A stretch of DNA of 64,000 bases. Origin: Oscillospiraceae bacterium (GTDB lineage: Bacteria; Bacillota; Clostridia; Oscillospirales; Acutalibacteraceae). This document shows, piece by piece, positions 42,901 through 53,700 of the stretch (positions are counted from its first letter, which is position 1; every line of letters starts with the position of its first letter). The stretch lies in contig JAQXVY010000034.1 of NCBI GenBank assembly GCA_029225165.1, forward strand, positions 1 to 64,000, read 5' to 3'. Made by a program: the position numbers and the translations under genes. The notes beneath the pieces are model-generated. The model made no database searches and had not been told where the DNA came from. It saw nothing but the letters and a program-made list of their open reading frames with translations.

Positions 42901-43515
42901 ATGGAATCATTTATCAGTATGCTAAACGACACACTGCATATGAACGGACAGCTTTTTTGCTTTTTAATTTCTATGTTCCCTATTTTGGAATTAAGAGGAG
43001 GACTTATTGCCGCTGCACTTTGCAAGGTTCCACTTTGGCAGGCTTTGCCACTTTGTATAGCAGGTAACTTTTTGCCTATTCCTTTTCTTGTTCTCTTTAT
43101 TGAAAAGCTGTTAAAGTTTTTGAGAAAAACAAAGCTAAGTCCTGTTGTAAAGTTTGTTGACTTTTTGGAGGAAAAGGCTAACAAGAGTGCACCAAAGATT
43201 ATGAAGCACAAAACCTTTGGTCTTACCATTTTTGTTGGTATTCCTTTACCTGTAACAGGTGCTTGGACAGGCGGACTTGTTGCAGGACTGTTTAACTTCA
43301 ACCTTAAGCAAACATTTATTGCAACAATTTTGGGACTGTGTATGTCATCGGCAATTATGACAATTATCACTTATGTTATCCCTTGGATTGTGACAACCTA
43401 TCATATTCCAATGAGCGTTATTATCACAGTTCTTGTTGCTTTGGTTGTGCTTGTGGTTGGTTTCTTTGTAGTAAAAAGTATTATCAAAAAGAAGAAAAAC
43501 AAAACAACTGATTAA
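42901..43515 (+). CDS. Small multidrug export-like membrane protein (COG2426)
   Basis: A 204-residue protein with five or six helices. Family markers are LELRGGLIAAALCKVPLWQALPLC near residue 30 (ELRGG) and VGIPLPVTGAWTGGLVAGLF near residue 112. The family name comes from limited annotation; transport of drugs is not demonstrated. It has a GGAGAA ribosome site and a basic KKKKNK tail. It is read with the flavoprotein gene 66 bases downstream, though a weak hairpin lies between. Confidence 0.8.
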   Translation: MESFISMLNDTLHMNGQLFCFLISMFPILELRGGLIAAALCKVPLWQALPLCIAGNFLPIPFLVLFIEKLLKFLRKTKLSPVVKFVDFLEEKANKSAPKIMKHKTFGLTIFVGIPLPVTGAWTGGLVAGLFNFNLKQTFIATILGLCMSSAIMTIITYVIPWIVTTYHIPMSVIITVLVALVVLVVGFFVVKSIIKKKKNKTTD

Positions 43516-43523
43516 TAAATTTA

Positions 43524-43541
43524 AGCGGGAGTAATCCCGCT
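43524..43541 (+). terminator. Short hairpin between exporter and flavoprotein genes
   Basis: AGCGGGA pairs with TCCCGCT around GTAA. The following tract (ATATTTATAT) is weak, so it may only partially stop transcription. Confidence 0.4.
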
Positions 43542-43581
43542 ATATTTATATAGACACATTTTATATACATTTGAGGATAAT

Positions 43582-44778
43582 ATGAAAATATATGATGTTA
43601 TTGTCATAGGTGGTGGTGCTTCGGGACTTGTTGCCGCCATTGAGGCAGGAAAGCAGTTTGATAATGTTGCTTTGCTTGAAAAGGAAAACCGTACAGGCAA
43701 AAAAATACTTGCAACAGGTAACGGAAAATGCAACCTTACTAACAAAAATGCAAGTGTTAAGGACTACTCAGGTTCGCTTTGCTACGGTGCAAAAAGGCTT
43801 TTTGGGGAGTATTCCCCAAGGTACATTGTTGAATACTTTGAAAATATGGGACTTGTTACCTATGCTGACGAGCTTGGCAGGGTTTATCCAAAGTGCAATC
43901 AGTCCTCGGCTGTCCTTGACACACTTAGGAACAATTTAAGGCTGAATGATATTGATGAATTTACCGATAAAAAGGTTACTGACATAGCTTTTGGGGGAAA
44001 CTTTAGAGTTGTTACTAATGATGGTGAGTTTTTCTCTAAAAGAATTATAATTGCCTGTGGCGGTAAGAGCAGTCCTAACCTTGGAAGTGACGGAAGTATG
44101 TTTCAGGTTATCGAAAAACTGGGGCATAGTTTTAGCGAAATCGCCCCTGCTTTATGCCCCATTAATGTTAAGTCGGACATTATTAAGTCACTTAAGGGTG
44201 TACGGTCAAAGGGCATGGTTTCTGTACTAAACAAGGGCAAGGTTGTTAAGAGTGACTTGGGTGAAATTCAGTTTACGGAAAACAGCATTTCGGGAATTTG
44301 TGCCTTTAACCTAAGCGGATTAAATTATGATACTGTCAGGGTTTCACTACTGCCTGATATGAGTAACAACGAAATTATCAATATGCTGAAAAACAGGCGT
44401 GAAATTTTAAAAGACCTTACTGTTGACAACTTTTTACTGAGTATTTTTAACAACAAGTTAAGCGCTGTATTGCTGAAAAAGTCAAACATCAATTCCATTA
44501 ACAGAAGATGTGCTGACATTTCAAACAAGGAAATTGAGGATTTGGCACATAACATCAACAACCTTGACTTTAAGGCAACAGGTAAAAATGACTTTGGCAG
44601 AAGTCAGGTTACTAAGGGCGGAATACCGGCAAATGAAATCAACATTGAAACAATGGAGAGCTTGTACATACCAAACCTATATTTTTGCGGTGAGGTACTG
44701 GACATTGACGGAATTTGCGGAGGGTACAACCTACAGTTTGCCTTTGCGTCAGGAATAAAGGCAGGTCAGACACTATGA
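43582..44778 (+). CDS. FAD-dependent oxidoreductase, BaiN/HI0933 family
   Basis: A 398-residue flavoprotein. The N-terminal VIGGGASGLVAAIEAGKQ is the dinucleotide-binding loop, LLEKENRTGKKILATGNGKCNLTN follows the family pattern, and FCGEVLDIDGICGGYNLQFAFASG near the C-terminus closes the FAD site. Members reduce double bonds in sterol-like substrates in some gut Clostridia (BaiN), but most have unknown substrates, so bile acid work should not be assumed despite the bile salt hydrolase far upstream. The end overlaps the next start (ATGA). Confidence 0.85.
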   Translation: MKIYDVIVIGGGASGLVAAIEAGKQFDNVALLEKENRTGKKILATGNGKCNLTNKNASVKDYSGSLCYGAKRLFGEYSPRYIVEYFENMGLVTYADELGRVYPKCNQSSAVLDTLRNNLRLNDIDEFTDKKVTDIAFGGNFRVVTNDGEFFSKRIIIACGGKSSPNLGSDGSMFQVIEKLGHSFSEIAPALCPINVKSDIIKSLKGVRSKGMVSVLNKGKVVKSDLGEIQFTENSISGICAFNLSGLNYDTVRVSLLPDMSNNEIINMLKNRREILKDLTVDNFLLSIFNNKLSAVLLKKSNINSINRRCADISNKEIEDLAHNINNLDFKATGKNDFGRSQVTKGGIPANEINIETMESLYIPNLYFCGEVLDIDGICGGYNLQFAFASGIKAGQTL

Positions 44779-46370
44779 TTAGAATAAACGGAATATATCT
44801 ACCACCTAATTACACAGAGGAAATGCTGAAAAGCAAGGTAATTAAGGAGCTTAGGTGTAAGGGTGAGGAGATTAAAAATATAAAGCTTTTCAAGTTATCC
44901 ATTGACGCAAGAAAAAAGAATGATGTTCATTTTTTGGCTACTGTTGATGTGGAGTTAACCTGTGAAAGCAGGAAAATAAAGAATATTAAAAGCAAAAAGG
45001 TTACTGTTCCAAAGGAATACAAATATGTTCAGCCTATTTGCAAAAACAGTTCTCACACAGTGGTTGTAGGTGCAGGTCCTGCGGGACTTTTTGCATCTCT
45101 TATACTTGCCCGTTCGGGTATGGACGTTACCCTTATTGAAAGGGGAAAATCTGTTGAGGACAGAACTAAGGATGTAGAGTACTTTTGGAATAACAGAAAG
45201 CTGAACACAGAAAGCAATGTTCAGTTTGGTGAGGGCGGTGCCGGTGCATTCTCTGACGGTAAGCTGACAACAGGAACTAAAGACATTAGAGTTAGAAAGG
45301 TTTTTGAAGAATTTGTCAGTCACGGAGCACCGGAGGAAATTTTGTACAACAGCAAACCTCATATTGGTACTGACAGGCTAAAGCCCACAATTAGGAATAT
45401 CAGAGAAGAAATTATCAGCCTTGGGGGTAAGGTGCTGTTCAGCACAAGGCTGACTGACATCAAAATCAAGGACAACAAGGTACATTCCGTTGTGGTGGAA
45501 AGTGACGGGAATGAAAAGGAAATTTTCTGTGACAATGTGATTTTGGCCATTGGGCACTCCTCAAGGGATACCTTTAGAATGATTAAAAATAAGGGTTTGA
45601 TGATTGAGCCAAAGCCATTTGCAGTTGGTGCAAGAATTGAGCATTTAAGGGAAAAGATTGACAAGTCACAATATGGTGACTTTTACAAGGAAAAGAAATT
45701 AGGTGCATCTGTTTACAAGCTGAACACTCACCTTGAAAACGGCCGTGGAGTTTACACCTTTTGTATGTGTCCCGGCGGAGTTGTTGTGGGTGCTCAAAGT
45801 GAGGAAAGTACTGTTGTAACAAACGGAATGAGTTACTTTGCAAGGGATGAAATTAACTCAAATTCCGCACTGCTTGTGGGCGTTTCTCCCGATGATTTCG
45901 GCTCTGATGATGTACTTTCGGGAATGTATTTTCAAGAGGAAATTGAGAGAAAGGCTTTTCTTGTAGGGGGTGGCAACTACAACGCACCTGTTCAAAGAGT
46001 GGGTGACTTTTTGAAAAATGAGAAAAGCAAGTGCTTTGGTGAGGTTTTGCCAAGCTACAAGCCGGGCACTTCCTTCGGAAAATTAGACGACATTCTGCCT
46101 AAATTTATAACAAACTCTATGCGACAGGGCATTGCTGATATGGACAAGAGGTTAAAAGGCTTTATGGACAATGACGCACTGCTGACAGGTGTTGAGTCGA
46201 GAAGCTCCTCCCCCATCAGAATTTTGCGTAACAAGGACACAATGGAGGCTTTGGGTATTGACGGACTTTACCCCTGTGGTGAGGGTGCCGGATATGCAGG
46301 AGGTATTGTGTCAGCCGGTGTGGACGGGATTAAATGTGCGGAAAAGATTATTGAAAAGGTGAATGGGTAG
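44775..46370 (+). CDS. NAD(P)/FAD-dependent dehydrogenase (COG2509)
   Basis: A 531-residue protein. An N-terminal domain of about 95 residues (MIRINGIYLPPNYTEEMLKS) precedes the flavin loop VVVGAGPAGLFASLILARSG, NVQFGEGGAGAFSDGKLTTG and YPCGEGAGYAGGIVSAGVDG at the end. The family is widespread in Firmicutes with unknown substrates. The ATG overlaps the stop of the preceding flavoprotein gene; a longer open frame from 44715 lies inside that gene and is not used. The two oxidoreductases are likely made together. Confidence 0.87.
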   Translation: MIRINGIYLPPNYTEEMLKSKVIKELRCKGEEIKNIKLFKLSIDARKKNDVHFLATVDVELTCESRKIKNIKSKKVTVPKEYKYVQPICKNSSHTVVVGAGPAGLFASLILARSGMDVTLIERGKSVEDRTKDVEYFWNNRKLNTESNVQFGEGGAGAFSDGKLTTGTKDIRVRKVFEEFVSHGAPEEILYNSKPHIGTDRLKPTIRNIREEIISLGGKVLFSTRLTDIKIKDNKVHSVVVESDGNEKEIFCDNVILAIGHSSRDTFRMIKNKGLMIEPKPFAVGARIEHLREKIDKSQYGDFYKEKKLGASVYKLNTHLENGRGVYTFCMCPGGVVVGAQSEESTVVTNGMSYFARDEINSNSALLVGVSPDDFGSDDVLSGMYFQEEIERKAFLVGGGNYNAPVQRVGDFLKNEKSKCFGEVLPSYKPGTSFGKLDDILPKFITNSMRQGIADMDKRLKGFMDNDALLTGVESRSSSPIRILRNKDTMEALGIDGLYPCGEGAGYAGGIVSAGVDGIKCAEKIIEKVNG

Positions 46371-46461
46371 TTTTGGGAGTGTTTTAAAGAATGGTTTATC
46401 GTTTTAACAAACACTTTAGCATCTAAAGACATACCAAGATATATTGACTACTTTTTCACTC

Positions 46462-46513
46462 CTTCCGTCACGGCTAAAGCCGTGCCACCTCCCTCATCCG
46501 ATGGAGGCTTTCT
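46462..46513. repeat. Palindromic intergenic repeat
   Basis: CACGGCTAAAGCCGTG folds as a hairpin and is followed by CTCCCTCATCCGATGGAGG, a second hairpin-like unit. Short paired hairpins of this style are scattered between genes of gut Firmicutes. Only one copy is seen here. Confidence 0.5.
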
Positions 46514-46523
46514 GTAAATAAAA

Positions 46524-46576
46524 AAAAGGTGTGACACTTTCTCGTAATTTCGAGGAGTGTCACACCTTTTATTTTT
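46524..46576. terminator. Bidirectional terminator
   Basis: AAAGGTGTGACACT pairs with AGTGTCACACCTTT across a loop, with A runs on the left and T runs on the right. It serves the plus-strand flavoprotein operon and the minus-strand lipoprotein gene that converge here. Confidence 0.88.
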
Positions 46577-46585
46577 AATCACTTA

Positions 46586-47062
46586 TTACTTAACCTGAAA
46601 GGGTGCGTATAGCTTTGTTGGGTTTTCTGTGAGATTTTCGCTTTTGCTTACAGTAACTACAAGTCTGTATTCATCTGCATTTAGTGTACCATATCTTTCA
46701 GATACATAAAGACTCTCGTCGATGGACTTTCCTTTATCAAGGGCTCTTAACAAATCGTCGGAAATTTTCATATCTGTTTCAAGCTCTGTCCAATTATCTC
46801 CCTCTTTTACCTCAAGGACATAATCATCGCCAAAGTAGATTTTGTCATCGGATTTGTTTGTAACTGTAAAATCTATCTTTTCCACATCTTGGGAATAATC
46901 TGTTTTTGAAGTTGTTACAGTTGCAGATATATCTGACTTTGCTACTGTGGTTGTTGTGGTTGTGTCATTCGCATCTGTCTTTTCGCTGTCGGAATTACCG
47001 CACCCTGCAAAGGCAAGGAGTATAAATGCTGAAAGTAGAATTAAAGATACTAACCTTTTCAT
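46586..47062 (-). CDS. Putative lipoprotein with Ig-like fold
   Basis: A 158-residue exported protein: lipobox FAGC gives Cys20, followed by a Thr/Ala-rich linker (NDTTTTTTVAKS) and one beta-rich domain (about 50-158) with SQDVEKIDFTVTNKSDDKIYF and DEYRLVVTVSKS. The layout, in which an adverse term such as extra ligand weight is balanced by beta strands, resembles small immunoglobulin-like lipoproteins of unknown function. The ATG at 47062 follows AAGGTG and is preferred to a GTG three codons earlier. Transcribed alone. Confidence 0.6.
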   Translation of the reverse strand: MKRLVSLILLSAFILLAFAGCGNSDSEKTDANDTTTTTTVAKSDISATVTTSKTDYSQDVEKIDFTVTNKSDDKIYFGDDYVLEVKEGDNWTELETDMKISDDLLRALDKGKSIDESLYVSERYGTLNADEYRLVVTVSKSENLTENPTKLYAPFQVK

Positions 47063-47223
47063 AATAATCACCTTTTAAAGAGTAGTTATAGTTTTATGAA
47101 GTTAACCTGTACATCCCAATCAAAACCTTTCCATACTATTCTTTATATTTATTATACAACCAATTTTCGGCAAAATATACTGTCATTTTATACCAATTTT
47201 ATAGGTTTTCTTTGTATAAAGTG

Positions 47224-50200
47224 CTATACGGTAATAAATTCCCCAAGACGGATTGAATAGATTATACATTTGTCCACTTTATAGGGGGTACATTCCTCCA
47301 TTGCCTGTTTATATAGGCTGAGCTGTCGAGAGTATAGTTCCTTTAGTTCGGACACATCCTTTACTCTGTCGGTTTTGTAATCCACAATGTTCAGCTTTCC
47401 GTCTGACAGGTAGGCAAGGTCAACGGAGCCTTGTAGGATAATTTCTACATCAGAAAGGTTTTCGGGTGTGTTTTCAAGTGCATCCTTTGCCTTAATCTTG
47501 GTATTAAAGCGAAATTCCCTATAAACCTCTTTGGAATTAATAACATCACATATAATTTGTGAGGAAAGAAGATTTTGGAGCATTCTTTTATTAAGCACAT
47601 TACTTTGATGACTTGTGATGTAACCTGACTTTACAAGCCTTGCGATTTCTCCCTCTAAATCAGTTTTTGCCATTGCAAAGTCCATATGCTGCAAGGTGTT
47701 GTGGAATGCATTTCCTCTTTCCGTTGGCGTCATTGAATTTTCTGACATAAACTGTGGGCGTTGCATTACCGTACTGAATTTTTCTTTTGAAACAGTGTGT
47801 GAAATCTCCGATACGGAAACCTTTACAGGTAAAGTATTGATGTCCTTGTTTTTGTATTCAAAGTTGAATCTTTTCCTTATGATTTCCTCTATACTGTCGT
47901 CTGTGTCCTCTGTTACAACTGACAGTACTGTTTCGTCCTGTTTTGATGGATTTATTTCGCTGACGGGCTTATCTATGAAATTAATATTCCACTTGGGACT
48001 TGGGAGATATTTTGAATAGTTTTCCATACCTGCAATTTTACGAATCTCTGTACCGTCGGGGTGTACAAGACTGCACATAATGAGCCAATCGGAGATTTTT
48101 CCTGCGGAGGAAACGGAAAACGGATGGAGATAACTGGAATTTATGATTTTTGATGCTATTCTTTTGATGTACTTTTCCATTCCCTTTTGGGCGCATACCA
48201 TATGGAGTTCTTCTTTTGCTCTTGTGAGGGCAACATAGAGGATACGAAGCTCCTCGGACTTTTCGCTGTTGCTCATTTTTACCGATGTTGCCTGTCTTGG
48301 AACAGTATTCACGCTCACCTTACGGTTAAAGTCACGGAGCTTTGTGGAAAAGCCTAAGTCCTTATGTAGGAGTACATTTTTGTTGGCGTCTGAAACAAAT
48401 TGCCTTGATGTGTTGGCAAGGAAAACGAATGGAAATTCAAGTCCTTTACTGCCGTGAATACTCATAACCTTTACTGTGTTTGTATCTGACATACTGCTGT
48501 CCTTGGAGGACTTCAAATCTCCGCCTTGACTTTCTACGCTGTCAATGTAGTTTATAAAGGATGAAAGACCTTTTAGTCCGTTTTTTTCAAAGCTTTCGGC
48601 GTATTCCTTGAAAATGAGAATGTTATTTTGGGGTGAGTCGCTTTCGTACATTCCACGAAGTAATGAGGGAAAGGCTGTTTCTTCATAAATTTTATTTATG
48701 AGGTCGCCAAGTGACATTGTTACGGAGTATGTGCGAAAATGCTGAAGTTCACTTAGGAATGACTGTGCCTTTGTACTTCCGCCCTCTGCGTAGGCTTTTA
48801 GTGAAAGGTAGATACTGCGGTATTTGTCCCCGCCACGCATATCGGCAAGTTCATCCGCTGTGAAGCCGTAGAGAGGACTCATCATTACGGAAAGAAGGGG
48901 AATATCCCTAAGTGGGTTATCAATAATTCGTAGTAAATTTAGGATAATCATAACTTCCCTATTGGAAAGGAATGTGTCGCTGACTGAGGAGGACGCCTGT
49001 ATTCCCCAAAGCTTTAGGCGGTTAACATAAGCTTGGGTGTATTTGTTGGAGGAACGGAGAAGTATGGCAAAATCCTTGTCCTGTGGCTTTCTTATGACAC
49101 CCTTGTCGTTTACCATTCTTTCCCCTTTGATTCGGTTAATCTCCTGTGCTATGAAATCAGCCTCGGCAATGCAGATGTCGCTTTCCTCCATACTGTCCAT
49201 ATCAATTAAATTAAGGGAAACCTTTGTTTGCTCGGTTTGGTTGTAATTTGCACCGCAAACAAGGTATTCTTCCTCGTTATAGTCGATTTCACCACATTCC
49301 CTTGACATCAAAAGCTTAAACATAAAGTTTACGGAGTCGGTGACTTCACTTCTTGACCTAAAATTCTTTTCAAGAATTATTCTTCCGGGATAATTGTCCT
49401 TTTCGCTGTCGTAAACAGGGTAATTGTCCCGTCTTTTTATAAAGATTTGCGGCATAGCCTGACGAAATGAATAGATGCTCTGCTTTACATCACCAACCAC
49501 AAACAGGTTCTTTTCATTGCCTGAAACTGCTTTAAAAATGATGTCCTGCACTTCGTTTGCATCCTGATATTCGTCCACCATTACCTCATCAAAGGATGAA
49601 GAAATTTTTTCAGCCTCGGGGGTTAGGGTGATACCCTTTTCGTCCTTTTTTACAAGTAACTTTATTACAAGGTGTTCAAGGTCGCTGAAGTCAAGGATAT
49701 TCCTTTCACTTTTAAGGTTTTCAAAGTTATTTTTAAACCTTATTACTGTGTGGAACATTTCCCTTACAACAGGTTCAAGTAGCTGAACCTGATTTTTGCA
49801 GGTTTCTTCATCACAGAAAAAGTAACTCTGTAGGTCGGAAATAACCTTTTTGTAGGTATCTCGGTTGTTGGAAAGGAAGGTTTTTAGGGGATTATCCTTG
49901 TATCCTCTGATTGAGGGCATTCTGTCAAAGGAAACAGAATTCAAAGTTTCGTAAACGGTATTCCAACTTCTACTGCTCACTGCTGAAATTAATGAGTTAA
50001 TTAACATTCTGTCGCTGTTAAAGACAGGAGTCATTTTTTCGTCAAGTTTTTCTTCCTTTTTAACCTCGTTTTCGTTGATTTCGCAGATTTCAAGGGCATA
50101 GTCAAGACCTGACAAGGCATAGTCAAAAAGCACCTCTGCCCACGGATTTTTATCTATATTTTCAGGGTTATAGTAAGAGAGCTTTTCTGCCATCCAATCC

Positions 50201-50766
50201 TCCGGGAAAGGATGAGAAAGGAGAAAATCGAACATCTTAAAAACTGCCTTTTGCAGTTCCTTGTCGTTCTTGTTCCCTGAAAAATGCTCTACAAGGCTTA
50301 GAAAGTCGCTGTTGTCCTTTTGACTGTAAAGGTCATCAAAGGTGATTTCCATAGCCTCGTTTTTCAGCAAATTCAGTTCGCTGTCATCTGCAATTCGGAA
50401 ATCCTTACTAACATTTAGTATGTAAAAGTATTCCCTTACAAGCTCACTGCAAAAGGAGTGAATTGTGGAAATGTGGGCATTTTGAAGCCTAAGCTGTTGA
50501 CGGCGGAGATTTGTGTCAAAGGGATTTTCCTTTATGAGCTGTGAAAGTCTTGCTATTATTCTTTCTTTCATCTCGGCGGCTGCCGCCTTGGTGTAGGTTA
50601 CAACAAGCATTCTGTCAGCCGGAGTTGGGTTATTTTCATCAGTCAGGCGGTTAATTACCCTTTCTACAAGTACCGCTGTTTTTCCTGAACCGGCAGAGGC
50701 AGAAACAAGAACAGAACCCCTTGTGGAGTTAATGGCATCCTCTTGATTTTTAGTCCAGTTTGGCAT
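47224..50766 (-). CDS. addA: ATP-dependent helicase/nuclease subunit A
   Basis: Repairs double-strand breaks with AddB: unwinds and trims DNA ends up to a Chi site and loads RecA. A UvrD-like helicase of 1180 residues. Walker A SASAGSGKT is near residue 26, motif II DEYQDANEVQD near 403, SIHGSKGLEFPF near 775 and LYVALTRAKEELHMV near 850. The C-terminal RecB-type nuclease has KLNIVDYKTDRV with Asp and Lys. The ATG at 50766, 9 bases after GGAGG, is preferred over a GTG two codons earlier. It overlaps the end of addB by 17 bases. Confidence 0.95.
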   Translation of the reverse strand: MPNWTKNQEDAINSTRGSVLVSASAGSGKTAVLVERVINRLTDENNPTPADRMLVVTYTKAAAAEMKERIIARLSQLIKENPFDTNLRRQQLRLQNAHISTIHSFCSELVREYFYILNVSKDFRIADDSELNLLKNEAMEITFDDLYSQKDNSDFLSLVEHFSGNKNDKELQKAVFKMFDFLLSHPFPEDWMAEKLSYYNPENIDKNPWAEVLFDYALSGLDYALEICEINENEVKKEEKLDEKMTPVFNSDRMLINSLISAVSSRSWNTVYETLNSVSFDRMPSIRGYKDNPLKTFLSNNRDTYKKVISDLQSYFFCDEETCKNQVQLLEPVVREMFHTVIRFKNNFENLKSERNILDFSDLEHLVIKLLVKKDEKGITLTPEAEKISSSFDEVMVDEYQDANEVQDIIFKAVSGNEKNLFVVGDVKQSIYSFRQAMPQIFIKRRDNYPVYDSEKDNYPGRIILEKNFRSRSEVTDSVNFMFKLLMSRECGEIDYNEEEYLVCGANYNQTEQTKVSLNLIDMDSMEESDICIAEADFIAQEINRIKGERMVNDKGVIRKPQDKDFAILLRSSNKYTQAYVNRLKLWGIQASSSVSDTFLSNREVMIILNLLRIIDNPLRDIPLLSVMMSPLYGFTADELADMRGGDKYRSIYLSLKAYAEGGSTKAQSFLSELQHFRTYSVTMSLGDLINKIYEETAFPSLLRGMYESDSPQNNILIFKEYAESFEKNGLKGLSSFINYIDSVESQGGDLKSSKDSSMSDTNTVKVMSIHGSKGLEFPFVFLANTSRQFVSDANKNVLLHKDLGFSTKLRDFNRKVSVNTVPRQATSVKMSNSEKSEELRILYVALTRAKEELHMVCAQKGMEKYIKRIASKIINSSYLHPFSVSSAGKISDWLIMCSLVHPDGTEIRKIAGMENYSKYLPSPKWNINFIDKPVSEINPSKQDETVLSVVTEDTDDSIEEIIRKRFNFEYKNKDINTLPVKVSVSEISHTVSKEKFSTVMQRPQFMSENSMTPTERGNAFHNTLQHMDFAMAKTDLEGEIARLVKSGYITSHQSNVLNKRMLQNLLSSQIICDVINSKEVYREFRFNTKIKAKDALENTPENLSDVEIILQGSVDLAYLSDGKLNIVDYKTDRVKDVSELKELYSRQLSLYKQAMEECTPYKVDKCIIYSIRLGEFITV

Positions 50767-53700
50767 CTTCACTTTCCTCCTTTTCCTGTTTTTTTAGTTC
50801 TTCCATAACTTCATCTTTGTTTAGTTTTAAAATTTGTCGACAATTTTTGCCGTCCTCGTAACCGCAAACGGAAATGTAAGGGCAATACTCACAGGCATTG
50901 TAATTGTCCATTGCAGGGTTAAACTCAATTTCTCCCCTGTGCAGGGTTTCTGCCATTTGGGTTAGAAGTTCGTCAATATTGCGGAAAATCATACCCATTT
51001 CTGCAAGATTGAACAAAGTATCCTTGCCGCCTGTTGGTCCGTTTTTGCCTATTTTTACAGGGATATATGTTCCCTTTCCTGTCTTATCCATACCCATAAT
51101 TACTGAGGTGTTGTCGAGGATAATGCCACTCATTTTCAGTTTTTTGTTCTGCTCCTTTTGGATTTCTTCATCCGTTGAGTTGATGCTTGCAGAAACAAAG
51201 CCTGTTGACGAGGGCTGATACAGTACTACGCAGGGGACTATATTTTCGCCAAAATAGTCCTTACCGTTTTTCTGGATTGCAGATAGGTAAATCAGCATTT
51301 GAAGATTCAAACCGTAGAGAATATCACCGATTTTAAATTCCTTTACACCGGTTTTGTAGTCAACAACCCTTATGAATTTTTCGTTGTTCTTTTCCATTAC
51401 ATCAACTCGGTCGATAAAACCTCTTACACTAAGGGTTGTGTCGTCGTCAAGGGTGATGTTGTAATTTGGAATGTCCTCACCCACACCAAGCTCAAAGGCA
51501 ACAGGCTCAAAGTCACTTTGGGCAAGCTCTTCAATAATATGTATAAGCAGGTTGATTGCGTTATCCTTCATTCTGTAATAAAGGTACTTAAACCGAGCCG
51601 GTTTGTCGTCAATTCCGCCAAGCTCATTGTTGGCATAGTCGTTTATATACTGAGAGATAACGGAGGAAATTTTTTCTTCTGAATAGCGGATATATTCTTC
51701 CTTTTTGTGCTCCTTTAAAAATCTTTCCATAAGGTAATGCATAAGTGTACCGTACTGGAGAGAGTCCATTTGTGCCGGACGAAGCTCCTTTGCGTTAAGT
51801 CCGTACTGGCAAAAATACTTGAATTTACAAAGGTGATACACCTCTACCTGTGAGGCTGAAAGGTATAAATCCTTGCCAAAAAGCTTTTCTGCAAGGTCTT
51901 TATCGTTGATTTTTGCAGGTTCGTCCTTAATGGTTTTTTCGATTACCTTAAGTTTTTCACCGTACTTTTCTTTTTGGCTAAAGTAATTTCTCAGTGCGTA
52001 TTGGGTTTTACTGCTGTTCCTTACGGACTTTGCTGTGTATTCAAAGGCTGAATTTTCGCTCCACAATTTGTCGGAGGTTGAAATTAAGGAATCATCGGAA
52101 AAACTGATATTTGGGTAGATGCCTGTAACTTCCCTTACAATAGAGGATGGTGACATAGCCTCACCGCTTAGGGTGCTGTTGCAGTAGCTTATGTACAGTT
52201 TTTCTGAGGGTAAAGTCAGTGCATAGTAGGCAAGGTACATTTCCTTAAAGTTTAATTCCAGAGCAGAATCGTTGACTTCAAGTCCCTGTTCAATAAGGAT
52301 TTTTCGCTCACTGTCGGTGAACACTCCTGAGGGTGACGGTGACTTTGGGAAAATGCCCTCGTTACAGCCCATTACGAAAATTGCTTTTTTTTGGGTTAGT
52401 CGTACACGCTCAATGCCCGATACTACAACTTGGTCTATTGAGCGAGGAATGTAGCCGATTTCGGTATAATTAAACTGGAGTGAAAGCAGTTCTCCGTACT
52501 CCTTTAGTGACAGCTTTTTGCCCTCTAAGATTGAATACATCTTATCAAGAACATTCATAAGAATATCCCAAAGTCGGCGTTGTTCGTCAGAAAAATCATC
52601 TTCACCTGAATTTGTAAGAGATTGGCACATTGAAACAATATTTTCGGGGATTTTATATGTAATTAAAAGATTATACAGATTTTTCGTAATAACAGACGGG
52701 TCTTGTTCCTTTGAAAATTCTTTGAAATTAACTATTGGGGTGATTAGTGTTTCCCTCACCCTGTTAATCTGTTCAAGCAGTTTTTGGTCACCCTTTGAAA
52801 ATTCACTTACAAAGCCACGAGGATTGTCGGTAAAAGGTTTTTTGAACCTTGCACCCTTTATATCCCACATCAAGAGGTAGTTTTCAAAATCGGAGATTTC
52901 CTCTTGGGTAAAGGACATAAGTCCGCATTTCAGCACATTCAGCACCTTTTCCCTGTTATAGGAAGAATTTATAACATCAAAAACAGAATTTACAAGCTTT
53001 ATCAGATGCTTTGAAAAAATATCCTCGGTTTTGTCCATAAAGTAAGGAATATCATACTTTTTAAGTATTGTGTCGATTACACCGTCATAGGAATTTTCAT
53101 CACGAAAAACAACTGCAATATCGTCATAGGTGTAGCCTTTTTCGATAATCAGCTGTTTTATATTCCTTGCAACAAAGTCGCTTTCTGTGTATTTATTGCC
53201 ACATTCGTAAAGGAGTATATCCCTTGGCTGACTTTCAACAGGCTCCTTTTCAACACGATAAACATTGTGCAAAATCGGAATCAGGTCTTGATTTTTGAAA
53301 CGAACATCATCCTTTAACTGTTTTGCTGATGCAATTTTTACATTGTTATTTTTTGCAATCCTCTTTAGCTGACGGATTGTTCTTTCTGTTGTAAAGAATA
53401 GTTCGTTGTTGTTTTGGCAATCGGTTGTCAGGGATATATAAAACTCTCTGCTGTCCGACATCAGCTTTTCAAGTAGCATAAGCTCTGCATTTGTGAAACC
53501 ACTGAAGGAGTCAAGGGCGATTATGTAATCGGAGAAGATATTATTTTCTTTTAAGGAATTAAGACCTGTAATTACATAATCGTCAGGGTCAAGGTAGCTT
53601 TTGTTGACAAAAAGGTTAAAGGTGTCCATCACAAGGGATGTTTCCTTTAGCTTTTGCTTTAATGTTTCGTCAGTAATATGCTTTGCTGTTTCTAAAATAT

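Noticed and set aside
42873-43370. Minus-strand open frame of 165 codons opposite the small exporter gene
   Set aside because: No ribosome site, composition unlike a protein family; the plus-strand frame has a promoter, ribosome site and family motifs.
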